From the NCBI RefSeq assembly GCF_024211275.1, contig NZ_JAMLDX010000019.1, forward strand, positions 24,014 to 88,013: DNA of 64,000 nucleotides, in the 5' to 3' direction. Below, one piece after another: positions 27,262 to 35,006 of the stretch. The DNA comes from Sphingomonas tagetis (GTDB taxonomy: Bacteria; Pseudomonadota; Alphaproteobacteria; Sphingomonadales; Sphingomonadaceae). A program made the position numbers and the translations under genes. The notes beneath the pieces are model-generated. The model ran no database searches. It was not told where the DNA came from and worked only from the letters and a program-made list of their open reading frames with translations. How positions within the stretch are numbered: the stretch's first letter is position 1; every line of letters begins with the position of its first letter.

Positions 27262-27286
27262 GGAACCTCAGGCTCATTGCGGGGTT
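27262..27286 (+). promoter_or_regulatory. EcfG-like promoter of the small stress operon
   Basis: GGAAC (27262-27266), 16 bases, then GGTT. The -35 is exact and the -10 differs from CGTT by one base. It lies 33-57 bp upstream of the first gene of the 27319-28387 set. The same GGAAC-N16-GGTT arrangement occurs at 32724. Confidence 0.5.
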
Positions 27287-27318
27287 CGACCTGCCGTGGA
27301 TCGTCGCGGAGAGAGCCG

Positions 27319-27615
27319 ATGCCGCAGGGTAACAAGAGCAAATATACGGACAAGCAGAAGCGCAAGGCCGAGCATATCGAGGAAGGGTATGAAGGTCGTG
27401 GCGTCTCCAAAGATGAGGCCGAACGCCGCGCCTGGGCGACTGTGAACAAGGAAAGCGGCGGCGGCAAGAAATCAGGATCTGGCCGCGGCAAGACGGAGAA
27501 CCATGAGAGTTCAAGGAAGGGTGGCCGCAAGGGCAGCTCAAGTCAGAGTGCCGAGCAGCGCTCGGCGGCCGCAAAGAAGGGTTGGGAAACGCGCCGCCGC
27601 AAGGCCAGCGCCTGA
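27319..27615 (+). CDS. small Lys/Gly/Ser-rich stress-type protein
   Basis: 98 residues beginning MPQGNKSKYTDKQKRKAEHI and EEGYEGRGVSKDEAERRAWA, then a long Gly/Ser/Lys tail ending KKGWETRRRKASA. Proteins with this YTxKQKRKAxHIExGY...AWATVNK head are widely annotated as plasmid-stabilisation or stress proteins; experimental function is lacking. GGAGAGAG precedes the ATG. It is the first gene of a tight four-gene set. Confidence 0.7.
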   Translation: MPQGNKSKYTDKQKRKAEHIEEGYEGRGVSKDEAERRAWATVNKESGGGKKSGSGRGKTENHESSRKGGRKGSSSQSAEQRSAAAKKGWETRRRKASA

Positions 27616-27803
27616 TGCCGATCATGCATGACGCGTCCCCGCACGCCCAGCGCTGCAGCGGGTCCCATGACAAAGACTATGAAGTCCGAAATTGGAGCGA
27701 GCGGTTCGGCGTTACCCGCCCAAGGCTAGAACAGGCCGTCGATGCCGTCTGCAGCAGTGCAGATCGGATTAAGGAATATCTCGGTCGGGAGCGGACGGCA
27801 TGA
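27615..27803 (+). CDS. DUF3606 family protein
   Basis: 62 residues. The core HDKDYEVRNWSERFGVTRPR then LEQAVDAVCSSADRIKEYLG is the DUF3606 pattern, a short helical protein with a helix-turn-helix look. The start overlaps the previous stop by one base (TGATG) and the stop overlaps the next start (ATGA), so translation is coupled. It is diverged from the DUF3606 protein at 36529-36708. Confidence 0.75.
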   Translation: MPIMHDASPHAQRCSGSHDKDYEVRNWSERFGVTRPRLEQAVDAVCSSADRIKEYLGRERTA

Positions 27804-27946
27804 ATGGCAGTAAGGGCACCGGACCCAGCGAAGAGGAACGCCGCAACCCGGGTGATACCGACACCAACCCGACCGGCGGGCCGAGCGAAACGCCGGCTGA
27901 AGGTGCCGACGACAGCCCGCCGCCCCAGCGTCCCCCCAAGGGCTGA
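27800..27946 (+). CDS. 48-residue disordered protein
   Basis: A short frame from ATG 27800, which overlaps the previous stop as ATGA, to TGA 27944-27946. The product is acidic and rich in Gly, Pro, Asn and Asp (GPSEEERRNPGDTDTNPTGG, ending PPPQRPPKG) and should be disordered. Coupled translation with both neighbours is the main reason to accept it as a gene; no function can be assigned. Confidence 0.55.
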   Translation: MNGSKGTGPSEEERRNPGDTDTNPTGGPSETPAEGADDSPPPQRPPKG

Positions 27947-27955
27947 GGTGAACCG

Positions 27956-28387
27956 ATGCGCAGATACGGATATGCATGGCTGACGGTCGCTTTCTTCGTC
28001 ATATCAATCGTCGGACACTGGCTGTTCGGCTGGTATGCTTTCGTTGACGAGACGAACGCGCACGGTCAGCAAGCCGAGATAGGCGCCTATCTGGTCGAAA
28101 TGGGCCGGGATACGTTCGAGAACTGGCAATCCGAATTCCTGCAGCTGCTCTGGCAGGTCGTCGGGCTCGCCTATTTCCTTTATGTCGGCTCGCCATCATC
28201 GAAGGAGAATGATGATCGTGCCGAGGCGAAGCTCGATGCGCTGATCCGCCTTCACGCTGGCGACAAGGCCGACGCGATCATTGCCGATATCGACGAACGC
28301 TTCCTGCGCACGGGCGGACATGCCCAGCCCCATGCGCATGCCGACGAACGGGCCGCGGCGCGCAAGCTGGCGCCCGGTCATGAATAA
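27956..28387 (+). CDS. DUF6766-like membrane protein
   Basis: 143 residues with two membrane helices: YAWLTVAFFVISIVGHWLFG near the N terminus and FLQLLWQVVGLAYFLYVG around residue 65-80. Between them lies DTFENWQSEFLQ, a hallmark of the small DUF6766 membrane proteins. The C-terminal 60 residues are soluble, charged and His-rich. GAGGTG precedes the ATG. It closes the four-gene stress-type set. Confidence 0.7.
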   Translation: MRRYGYAWLTVAFFVISIVGHWLFGWYAFVDETNAHGQQAEIGAYLVEMGRDTFENWQSEFLQLLWQVVGLAYFLYVGSPSSKENDDRAEAKLDALIRLHAGDKADAIIADIDERFLRTGGHAQPHAHADERAAARKLAPGHE

Positions 28388-28397
28388 GGGGCACAGA

Positions 28398-30632
28398 GTG
28401 GCTACACCGACCAAGCAGACCGCGCAGCATTGCACGACTCCCGCTTCTCCCGGGGTGCTGTTGCTGCGGGAGGAACTGACCAAAGGCACGCTTCGCGAAC
28501 TCGCTGCGCTGGAACTCGGCGACCGCAAGATCACTCTTTGCTCGGGCCATGACGCGATCTGGGTGATCATCCGACGCCGGGACCGTGGCGGGATCGCCAT
28601 GCGCGCGGCATTCATGCCGGTCGGCCATTATCATGCGAAGCCGGTACGCGCGAAAACGGGCGAGGCGGCGCGGTTCGAGATAGACAGCGCCATGGGCCTC
28701 CACCGCATCGCGATCTGCCTGATCGAAGGAGCAATCCCGGTGCTGCGCGTTCGTACAAGCATCGAACCGGCCGCGCCGCTGCTCATGTCCTTCGTGCCAC
28801 GCGATCTCTATCCGCTCGATACTCACGACGATCCGCTGGGGGCCAAGGGGACCGTCGAAGCAGCACAGCGTGGCCTCAACACCGGCGCCATTTATTTCCG
28901 ACTGCAGGAACCTGATTTTGGCAGCGTGCTCTACTTCCAGGACCTGACCCGGCTGAACCCCTATTTCCTCGCCACCGGCACCAAGCCTGACGGCGCGGTC
29001 GGCGGCGTGTGGCCGGAGATCGGATATCTCCTGCCAACGCCGCCGCAGCAAGGCACCCCGCCGGTTGAGGCGCTTCCCGCGGGCGAAGAGACGATCCTGT
29101 CGGACGCGCTGATCGCATTTCACGACGAGGCGGCTGGCGACGAGCGCGATATGGCGCGGCGCTATCTCGCACTGCTCGGAACAATGCTCCCACTCGTTGC
29201 GCAGCCGGAACTGGATTATCATGACTGGGTCGAGCGAGCGCGACGCTCGCTCGACGATCTGGCGCAATCCCCCAAGGCGACAGTCCGCCATTACGGCCAC
29301 CGCTATGTCCACCCCTACACGGCCGCCGAATATCCGGATTCGATGGTGCAGCTCACGGTGCTGGCGTCGCTGCGCGATTTCGAAGTCTGGAGCGGTGTGA
29401 AGGCGCCGATCGGTGCCGATCTCGCCGCCGGGCTTGGCAAATTCTACGACCCCAGGCTCAAGACGCTGCGCCGCTACCTTCCCAATGTCGGCAAGGACAA
29501 GGACAAGAATGCGGTCGACAGCTGGTATCTCTATCATCCGCTCTCCCAGCTCGGCCGGCTGGCGAGCGATGGCGACAAGCAGGCGATGCGACTGTTCGAG
29601 AAGTCGATCGAATACGGAATCAAGGCAGCCCATCATTTCAAGTACAAATGGCCAATTCAGTACGACGTCCGCGATTTTCGAGTGCTCCAGGAGGCGCGCG
29701 ACGACGAAGGGCTTGGCCAGACTGACGTCGGCGGCATGTACGCCTATGTGATGCTCCAGGCCTTCGAGCTGACCGACGACAAACGCTATCTCGACGAGGC
29801 GCGTGCCGCGATCGATGCGGCGGAGGGGATGCGCTTCGAGCTCAACTATCAGGCGAACCTCACCGCTTGGGGCGCGGCCGCCTGCCTTCGGCTATGGCGG
29901 ATTACCGAGACCGAGAAATATCTGCATCAAAGCTACGTCTATCTGGCGAGCTTCTTCCACAACACGGCGATGTGGGAGTCCGAGATCGGGCACGCCGCGC
30001 ACTACCGCAATTTCCTGGGCGTCACCGCGCTGCACGACGCGCCCTATATGGCGCTCTACGAATGCTTCGACAGCTTCGCCGCGTTCGAGCGCTACTTGAA
30101 GGACAGCGGACCCGACGTGGATTCCGCGGTCCGCCTGCTGCTTACCGAATATTGCCGCTACGCGCTCGATCGCGCCTGGTTCTATTATCCCGACGCCCTG
30201 CCGCACGAGGTGATCTCGCCCAAGCAGCGCGAGAGCAACGGGCATGTCGACCGCGAGCTCTCCTTTCCAGTCGAGGATCTTTATGTCGACGGGCAGCAGG
30301 CCGGACAGGTGGGGCAGGAAATCTATGGTATCGGCGCTGCGTTCGTCTTTGCCAGCCGCTGCTTCCATAATGTCAGCGGCGCGCCGTTTCGCCTATTCTG
30401 CGATCACTTCCTGCTGAGCAGCGACCGCCCCTCGGGGCGAGCGCTGAGCTTTCAGTTGGGCGGATGCGAAGGCCGCGAAGCACGACTCAGTCTGATACGC
30501 ACCGGGCGGGCCAAGCTGCCTGACGTCGCCGTGACGACGGCAGGCGGTGATCGCATCCGTCCGCGCGCTGCCACGGCCGATCGAATCGAGTTCCGCGTTC
30601 CCGCCGAAAGCCGCATCACCCTGATCTGGTGA
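28398..30632 (+). CDS. large protein with predicted alpha-barrel, first gene of a glycan set
   Basis: 744 residues. The first 200 or so look like a beta-rich domain. The rest is helical with repeated aromatic motifs (YRYVHPYTAAEYPDSMVQ-like block, NAVDSWYLYHPLSQLGRLAS, GQTDVGGMYAYVMLQAFEL, LNYQANLTAWGAAACLRLWR), as in (alpha/alpha)6 barrels of sugar epimerases, lyases and hydrolases. There is no signal peptide, so it acts in the cytoplasm. I do not recognise the family. GTG 28398 after AAGGGG is preferred; ATG 28380, overlapping the previous gene, is the alternative. An SDR and a GH130 enzyme follow closely, pointing to glycan or glycoside processing. Confidence 0.7.
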   Translation: MATPTKQTAQHCTTPASPGVLLLREELTKGTLRELAALELGDRKITLCSGHDAIWVIIRRRDRGGIAMRAAFMPVGHYHAKPVRAKTGEAARFEIDSAMGLHRIAICLIEGAIPVLRVRTSIEPAAPLLMSFVPRDLYPLDTHDDPLGAKGTVEAAQRGLNTGAIYFRLQEPDFGSVLYFQDLTRLNPYFLATGTKPDGAVGGVWPEIGYLLPTPPQQGTPPVEALPAGEETILSDALIAFHDEAAGDERDMARRYLALLGTMLPLVAQPELDYHDWVERARRSLDDLAQSPKATVRHYGHRYVHPYTAAEYPDSMVQLTVLASLRDFEVWSGVKAPIGADLAAGLGKFYDPRLKTLRRYLPNVGKDKDKNAVDSWYLYHPLSQLGRLASDGDKQAMRLFEKSIEYGIKAAHHFKYKWPIQYDVRDFRVLQEARDDEGLGQTDVGGMYAYVMLQAFELTDDKRYLDEARAAIDAAEGMRFELNYQANLTAWGAAACLRLWRITETEKYLHQSYVYLASFFHNTAMWESEIGHAAHYRNFLGVTALHDAPYMALYECFDSFAAFERYLKDSGPDVDSAVRLLLTEYCRYALDRAWFYYPDALPHEVISPKQRESNGHVDRELSFPVEDLYVDGQQAGQVGQEIYGIGAAFVFASRCFHNVSGAPFRLFCDHFLLSSDRPSGRALSFQLGGCEGREARLSLIRTGRAKLPDVAVTTAGGDRIRPRAATADRIEFRVPAESRITLIW

Positions 30633-30662
30633 TGCAACTGATCGCGTCGAGAGGAGAAGCAA

Positions 30663-31445
30663 ATGACCGACCCTGCCGTGCCGCCCGCTCTTGAGCTGTC
30701 CGACGCGCATACCGACATGCCCGGGCTCGCCGGGCGCAAGGCGATCATCACCGGCGGTACGACCGGAATTGGCCGGGCGATCGCCGTGCTGCTTGCCTCG
30801 GAAGGCGTCGACGTGTTCGTCTGCGGCCGCGATCCGCAGCATCTCAAGGATGGGCTCGAGCGCATTTGCGAGGTCGGCAAGGGCGACGGTATCAATATCG
30901 ATCTCGCCGAGCCCGACGGGGTGGATCGGTTCGTCGCGGCGGCCCGGGACTATTTCGGCGACTTCGATATTGCCATCGTCAACGCGGCCATTCCCGCCAA
31001 AGGCCTCACCACGATGAGCGCGGAGGAGCTCCGTTATGCGATTGCCGTGGACTTCACCGCCTATCTCACCACCGCTTACGCCGCGGCGGAAGTGATGAAG
31101 GACCGTGGCGACATTGTTTTCATCGGCTCGGTGTCCGCGCATCTGCTGGGCGCGGAAAGCAGTGTCTATGCCGGCATGAAGGCAGGAGTCGCGGGCTTCG
31201 CCGAGGCAGTGCGCAAGGAGCTTGCGCGCAAGGGCATCAAGGTCTGCAACATCGAGCCGGCCAAGACCGGCGCAGACTTCCAATATGAGAGCTTCACCGC
31301 CGAGGAACAGGCCGAGGAGAACCGCAAGGAAACGATGCTGCGCGCCGAGGATATCGCCGTTGGCGTCCATTATGTGCTCACCCAGCCCCGTCGCGCAGTG
31401 GTGCAGCAGGTCGTGATCGCGCCCCGCGCGCGAGGTGAGGAATGA
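30663..31445 (+). CDS. short-chain dehydrogenase/reductase
   Basis: 260 residues with the SDR fold: the cofactor motif TGGTTGIG, VNAA in place of the usual NNAG, a catalytic Ser (FIGSVSAHL) and YAGMK for the Tyr-Lys pair. The protein uses NAD(P)H to oxidise or reduce an alcohol or ketone. It has an N-terminal extension of about 20 residues before the Rossmann strand. GAGAGGAG precedes the ATG, and the stop overlaps the GH130 start by four bases, so they are co-translated and probably act on the same sugar. Confidence 0.85.
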   Translation: MTDPAVPPALELSDAHTDMPGLAGRKAIITGGTTGIGRAIAVLLASEGVDVFVCGRDPQHLKDGLERICEVGKGDGINIDLAEPDGVDRFVAAARDYFGDFDIAIVNAAIPAKGLTTMSAEELRYAIAVDFTAYLTTAYAAAEVMKDRGDIVFIGSVSAHLLGAESSVYAGMKAGVAGFAEAVRKELARKGIKVCNIEPAKTGADFQYESFTAEEQAEENRKETMLRAEDIAVGVHYVLTQPRRAVVQQVVIAPRARGEE

Positions 31446-32563
31446 GCCGCTTCGCCATCGACCAACTGGTTTTCGGGCCCGACGATGTCGATCTCGCCAA
31501 GTCGCCCCTGGCCGGCCAGTTCGATGCCAAGACCTTCGTCCTTGGCGCTTTCAATCCGGCGCTGACGCGATTGCCAAATGGCAATTTGTGTCTCTTCGTG
31601 CGAGTTGCAGAAGCGCTGAAGCAGCCAATCGTCGATGGCAAGATTCACTCGATCCGCTGGGAACACGGCGGCTATGTGCTCGATGGCTGGGCGCTTGACT
31701 TGGTCGATACGTCCGATCCGCGCAAATTCCTGATCCGCGGTGGGCGCTGGCGCGTGATGGCGTTGACCTCCCTGTCTTGGATCCTGCCGGTCGAACTGAC
31801 CCCGGACGGACTGGAAATCGTCGACGTCCACTATGACAAGGCGATCGCACCACAAGGCAGCTATCAGTGCTACGGCGTTGAAGACGCACGCGTCTCCAGG
31901 TTAGGCGACCGCTGGCTGATGACGACCTGCTCGGTGAGCCCGGAGCGGCACTCGACCACGCTTTACAGTTCCACCAATGGCCTGGATTTCGTGTTCGAGG
32001 ACATGGTCATGGACCATCAGAACAAGGACATGCTGATCTTCGAAGGGTTGATCGGCGAGAAATACTGGGCGCAGACGCGCCCGCTTGGTGATCTCTACTT
32101 CGCCTATCCGCCAGGCAGCGAGTGGCGGGGCGGCCCGTCAATCAACCTCGCGACGTCCCCGGACTCGCTTCACTGGAAACCGCATCGCCAGCCCGGCATC
32201 CGGCCGCATGCAACGACCGTCTCGACGGCGCGAATGGGCGGCGGCACCCCACCGATCCTTACCGATGCGGGCTGGCTGACCCTGTGGCATGGCGTCGAAC
32301 CCAAGGAGATCGTCGGCATCTATCGGACCTACTGGTCGATTCTCGAACGCGACGACCCGGCAAAGCTTGTCCGAACTGTGCACGAACCGCTGCTGGAGGC
32401 CGCCCCCGATCTAACCGCGCCGCTCGAAGACAAGATGTATGTTCGCGACGTGGTTTTCACGACGGGCATCGCGGACGCTGGCGATCACTATGTCGTGGCC
32501 TCGGGCGAAGCGGATCTGGCGTGCCGCATTACGCACATCCCCAAGTCCGTGTTCCGCACCTAG
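31442..32563 (+). CDS. glycoside hydrolase family 130-like protein (glycoside phosphorylase or hydrolase)
   Basis: 373 residues forming a five-bladed beta-propeller of the GH130 type. Family blocks are AFNPALTRLPNGNLCLFVR, YGVEDARVSRLGDRWLMTTC (holding the conserved Glu-Asp pair) and GGGTPPILTDAGWLTLWHGV. Most GH130 enzymes reversibly split beta-mannosides with phosphate; a few are hydrolases. There is no signal peptide. As last gene of the three-gene set it suggests intracellular use of an imported oligosaccharide. Confidence 0.8.
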   Translation: MSRFAIDQLVFGPDDVDLAKSPLAGQFDAKTFVLGAFNPALTRLPNGNLCLFVRVAEALKQPIVDGKIHSIRWEHGGYVLDGWALDLVDTSDPRKFLIRGGRWRVMALTSLSWILPVELTPDGLEIVDVHYDKAIAPQGSYQCYGVEDARVSRLGDRWLMTTCSVSPERHSTTLYSSTNGLDFVFEDMVMDHQNKDMLIFEGLIGEKYWAQTRPLGDLYFAYPPGSEWRGGPSINLATSPDSLHWKPHRQPGIRPHATTVSTARMGGGTPPILTDAGWLTLWHGVEPKEIVGIYRTYWSILERDDPAKLVRTVHEPLLEAAPDLTAPLEDKMYVRDVVFTTGIADAGDHYVVASGEADLACRITHIPKSVFRT

Positions 32564-32723
32564 CCTAACTGCTTGCGGATCGTCCGGCGGGTCGGTCTAT
32601 CCGCTCTGCGGACCCGATTATTGTGCAAAAACGATTGCCCGTTCCGATGTCATCAAATCCCACGGTGCCGGCCGCTCGAGCAGGCTAGCATCGCGCTTCC
32701 ATACAAGCGAAGCCCGCTCAGCG

Positions 32724-32748
32724 GGAACCCATCGAGGATTTCGCGGTT
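32724..32748 (+). promoter_or_regulatory. EcfG-like promoter of the APP1-domain gene
   Basis: GGAAC (32724-32728), 16 bases, GGTT (32745-32748). Transcription would begin about at the ATG at 32757, which would make the message leaderless and would explain why no ribosome site is seen there. Confidence 0.45.
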
Positions 32749-32756
32749 CGCTGGGG

Positions 32757-33863
32757 ATGGCCAGCTCATCGCTCCACAAGCTGCTTCGCTCAACCATCGC
32801 CGACCTCGAGCGCGACATCGACAGGATTGGCGATGCACTCGAAGCGGGGGCGGCCCGCGACGGGAAGGTCCGGCTACTCGCCTATGCCGGCTACCGCAGC
32901 GCCACGGCTGTTCGCCTAAGAGGCCGCGTCGTGCGCTACACCAGGCCACTGGACGCGGGCGAGGGTCTGCTCGTGCGAATGCGCGCGATGCTCGCAATCT
33001 ACAACAGCCAGGAATTGCCTGGCGTCACGGTGCACATCGAAGGCTATGGCCAGTCACGCGAGATCGTCACCGACGACGAAGGCTATTTCGATCTGCAGAT
33101 GGCGATCGATCAGCCGCTGCCGCAAAGCACCCGGTGGGAGCGGGTCACGCTATCGGCTCCCGGCCGCGACGCCGAGCAACCTGTCGTGCAGGTGCCGGTC
33201 ATCGCGCCGGGCACCGACCAGAACTGGGGAATCATTTCCGATATCGACGACACCGTCGTCGAGACGGGTGCCACCAACTTCGTCAAGAACTGGCGGCGCG
33301 TGCTCGTCGAACGGCCCCGGGATCGGCTGGCGGTGCCCGGTGCCGCTTCACTCTACAAGATGATCGCCCGCGACCACATCGACCCTGCCCGACCATTCTT
33401 CTATGTCTCGTCGTCGCCGTGGAATCTCTACGGGTTCATCACCGAGTTTCTCGAGCGCAACGCGATCCCGCACGGACCCATGTTCCTCAAGGATTATGGC
33501 ATCGACGCCGACAAGTTCATCGACAGCGGGCATGATGAGCACAAGCTGGCAGCGATCGAGACGATCCTCGCTTTCTACCCGCAGTTCCGCTTCCTTCTGA
33601 TCGGCGACAATGGCCAGCGCGACGTGTCCATCTATGCGAAGGCCGTCGCGGACTATGGCTCGCGCGTCGCAGGCGTGTTCATCCGCGACGTCGATGGCTC
33701 CTGCCGCTCCGGGCCCGAGGGCGCCTTGCTGGCGGGGATCGAAGCGCGCGGCGTACCCACTTTCTGCGGCGCAGGATTTGATGACGCGCTGGAGATGGTC
33801 AAGTCGCTTGGCCTCGACCGGCCGGTCGAGGCGGCTCAGGCTGTGGTCGCGCCCGCCCCATAG
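32757..33863 (+). CDS. APP1-domain (DUF2183) phosphatidate phosphatase-like protein
   Basis: 368 residues. The catalytic half has the HAD-type signature DIDDTVVETG, then FFYVSSSPWNLYGFITEFLE, HKLAAIETILAFYPQFRFLL and IGDNGQRDVSIY, all typical of the App1 family, which in yeast is a Mg2+-dependent phosphatidate phosphatase. The N-terminal half (RLRGRVVRYT, then GVTVHIEGYGQSREIVTDDE) is the beta-rich domain that precedes it in bacteria. No signal peptide is visible. It probably acts on phospholipid at the inner membrane. Start taken at ATG 32757; see the promoter just upstream. Confidence 0.8.
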   Translation: MASSSLHKLLRSTIADLERDIDRIGDALEAGAARDGKVRLLAYAGYRSATAVRLRGRVVRYTRPLDAGEGLLVRMRAMLAIYNSQELPGVTVHIEGYGQSREIVTDDEGYFDLQMAIDQPLPQSTRWERVTLSAPGRDAEQPVVQVPVIAPGTDQNWGIISDIDDTVVETGATNFVKNWRRVLVERPRDRLAVPGAASLYKMIARDHIDPARPFFYVSSSPWNLYGFITEFLERNAIPHGPMFLKDYGIDADKFIDSGHDEHKLAAIETILAFYPQFRFLLIGDNGQRDVSIYAKAVADYGSRVAGVFIRDVDGSCRSGPEGALLAGIEARGVPTFCGAGFDDALEMVKSLGLDRPVEAAQAVVAPAP

Positions 33864-33964
33864 CTGCCCGCGTATGGGCCAGGAAGACACGGCGTGACAT
33901 CATAGCCCCTTGCGAACCGGTCCGGTAAGGCCATCTTCCCCAACCCCCTCTAGTCGGAACAGCG

Positions 33965-34633
33965 ATGACCAAGATCGTAAATGGCTCGAGCCTTCAGCCG
34001 CGTTCAGGCGAACGGCCTGGGAAGATCGTTCTGCTGCTCCATGGCTATGGATCGAACGGAGCCGATCTGATCTCGCTTGCGCCGCACTGGCAGCATGCGC
34101 TGCCCGACACATTGTTCCTCGCCCCAAATGCGCCGCAACGCTGCGGAATGGGTGCCGGCTACCAATGGTGGCCGTTGGCAGCGTTCGATAAGCGGGCGCT
34201 TGCCGCGGGGGCAGCATCGGCTGCGCCGGTGATTGACCGCTTCATCGACCGCAAGCTGGACCAATATGGTCTGACCGAGCGGGATCTTGCGATTGTCGGC
34301 TTCAGCCAGGGCACGATGATGGCGCTTCATATCGGATTGCGGCGCGAGCGGCAGGTTGCAGCGATTGTCGGCTATTCTGGCATGCTGACTGGCACTGCCG
34401 ACCTCTCTGGTGAAACGCGAATCAGGCCGCCGGTGCTGCTGATCCACGGATCGGCCGATCCGATCGTTCCAGTGTCAGCGCTGCAGACCGCCGAAGCGGC
34501 ACTCAAGCGGCTGGGCGTCGCCGTGACGACACATATATCGAGCGGACTCGGTCACAGCGTGGATCCAATCGGCCTGAAGCTTGGCGGGGAGTTCGTGACG
34601 CGAGCATTCGCCGAGACCGGTCTCCCTGCGTAG
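33965..34633 (+). CDS. phospholipase/carboxylesterase (alpha/beta hydrolase)
   Basis: 222 residues of the YpfH/carboxylesterase type. KIVLLLHGYGSNGADLISLA forms the oxyanion region. The nucleophile Ser is in GFSQGTMMAL, and the acid and base are in HGSADPIVPVSAL and SGLGHSVDP. It is a cytoplasmic serine hydrolase of short-chain esters or lysophospholipids. The gene stands alone 100 bp downstream of the APP1 gene; both could act on membrane lipids. Confidence 0.85.
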   Translation: MTKIVNGSSLQPRSGERPGKIVLLLHGYGSNGADLISLAPHWQHALPDTLFLAPNAPQRCGMGAGYQWWPLAAFDKRALAAGAASAAPVIDRFIDRKLDQYGLTERDLAIVGFSQGTMMALHIGLRRERQVAAIVGYSGMLTGTADLSGETRIRPPVLLIHGSADPIVPVSALQTAEAALKRLGVAVTTHISSGLGHSVDPIGLKLGGEFVTRAFAETGLPA

Positions 34634-34648
34634 CTACTTCTCACGCCT

Positions 34649-34962
34649 TTGCTTGGGGATTTGGCCGTCGCTGTACGCTCCAACATACCCCTACTCGTCG
34701 ATTTCTGGGCGGGATGGTGCGGACCCTGTCAACAAATGGCGCCGTGGTTCGCGGCAGCGGCAAAAGAGTTCGAACGGCAAATCCGTCCGGGTAAGCTGGA
34801 TATCGAGTCCGAAAACGGCGTCGCCCCACGCTTCGGCGCCCGTCCGATCTCGACGCTGGTGCTGGTCTCAGGGGACGCGAGCTGGGCCGGCAGATGGGCG
34901 TCATGCCGCAAACCACGATCGTTCAATGGGCTCGCCAGACTGCGCTCGGCGCCCGGCCCTGA
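34649..34962 (+). pseudogene. truncated, frameshifted thioredoxin (TrxC-like)
   Basis: The frame shows the thioredoxin core VRSNIPLLVDFWAGWCGPCQ with both redox cysteines, then QMAPWFAAAAKEF, KLDIESENGVAPRFGARPIS and TLVLVSG. After the G run at 34871-34874 the reading frame is lost. Adding one G restores SGGRELGRQMGVMPQTTIVQ and WARQTALGARP ending in TGA at 34960-34962. The 5' end is also missing: there is no ATG or ribosome site, and the N-terminal part expected in TrxC is absent. A sequencing slip in the G run could explain the frameshift but not the lost start. Confidence 0.75.
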
Positions 34963-35006
34963 GAAGTCCAGCCGCCAAAAGCGGTGAAAGTCGGGACTCC
35001 TCCAGA

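Noticed and set aside
28278..29636. A 452-codon minus-strand frame opposite the 744-residue protein.
   Set aside because: No ribosome site or known domain; it crosses the boundary of two plus-strand genes.
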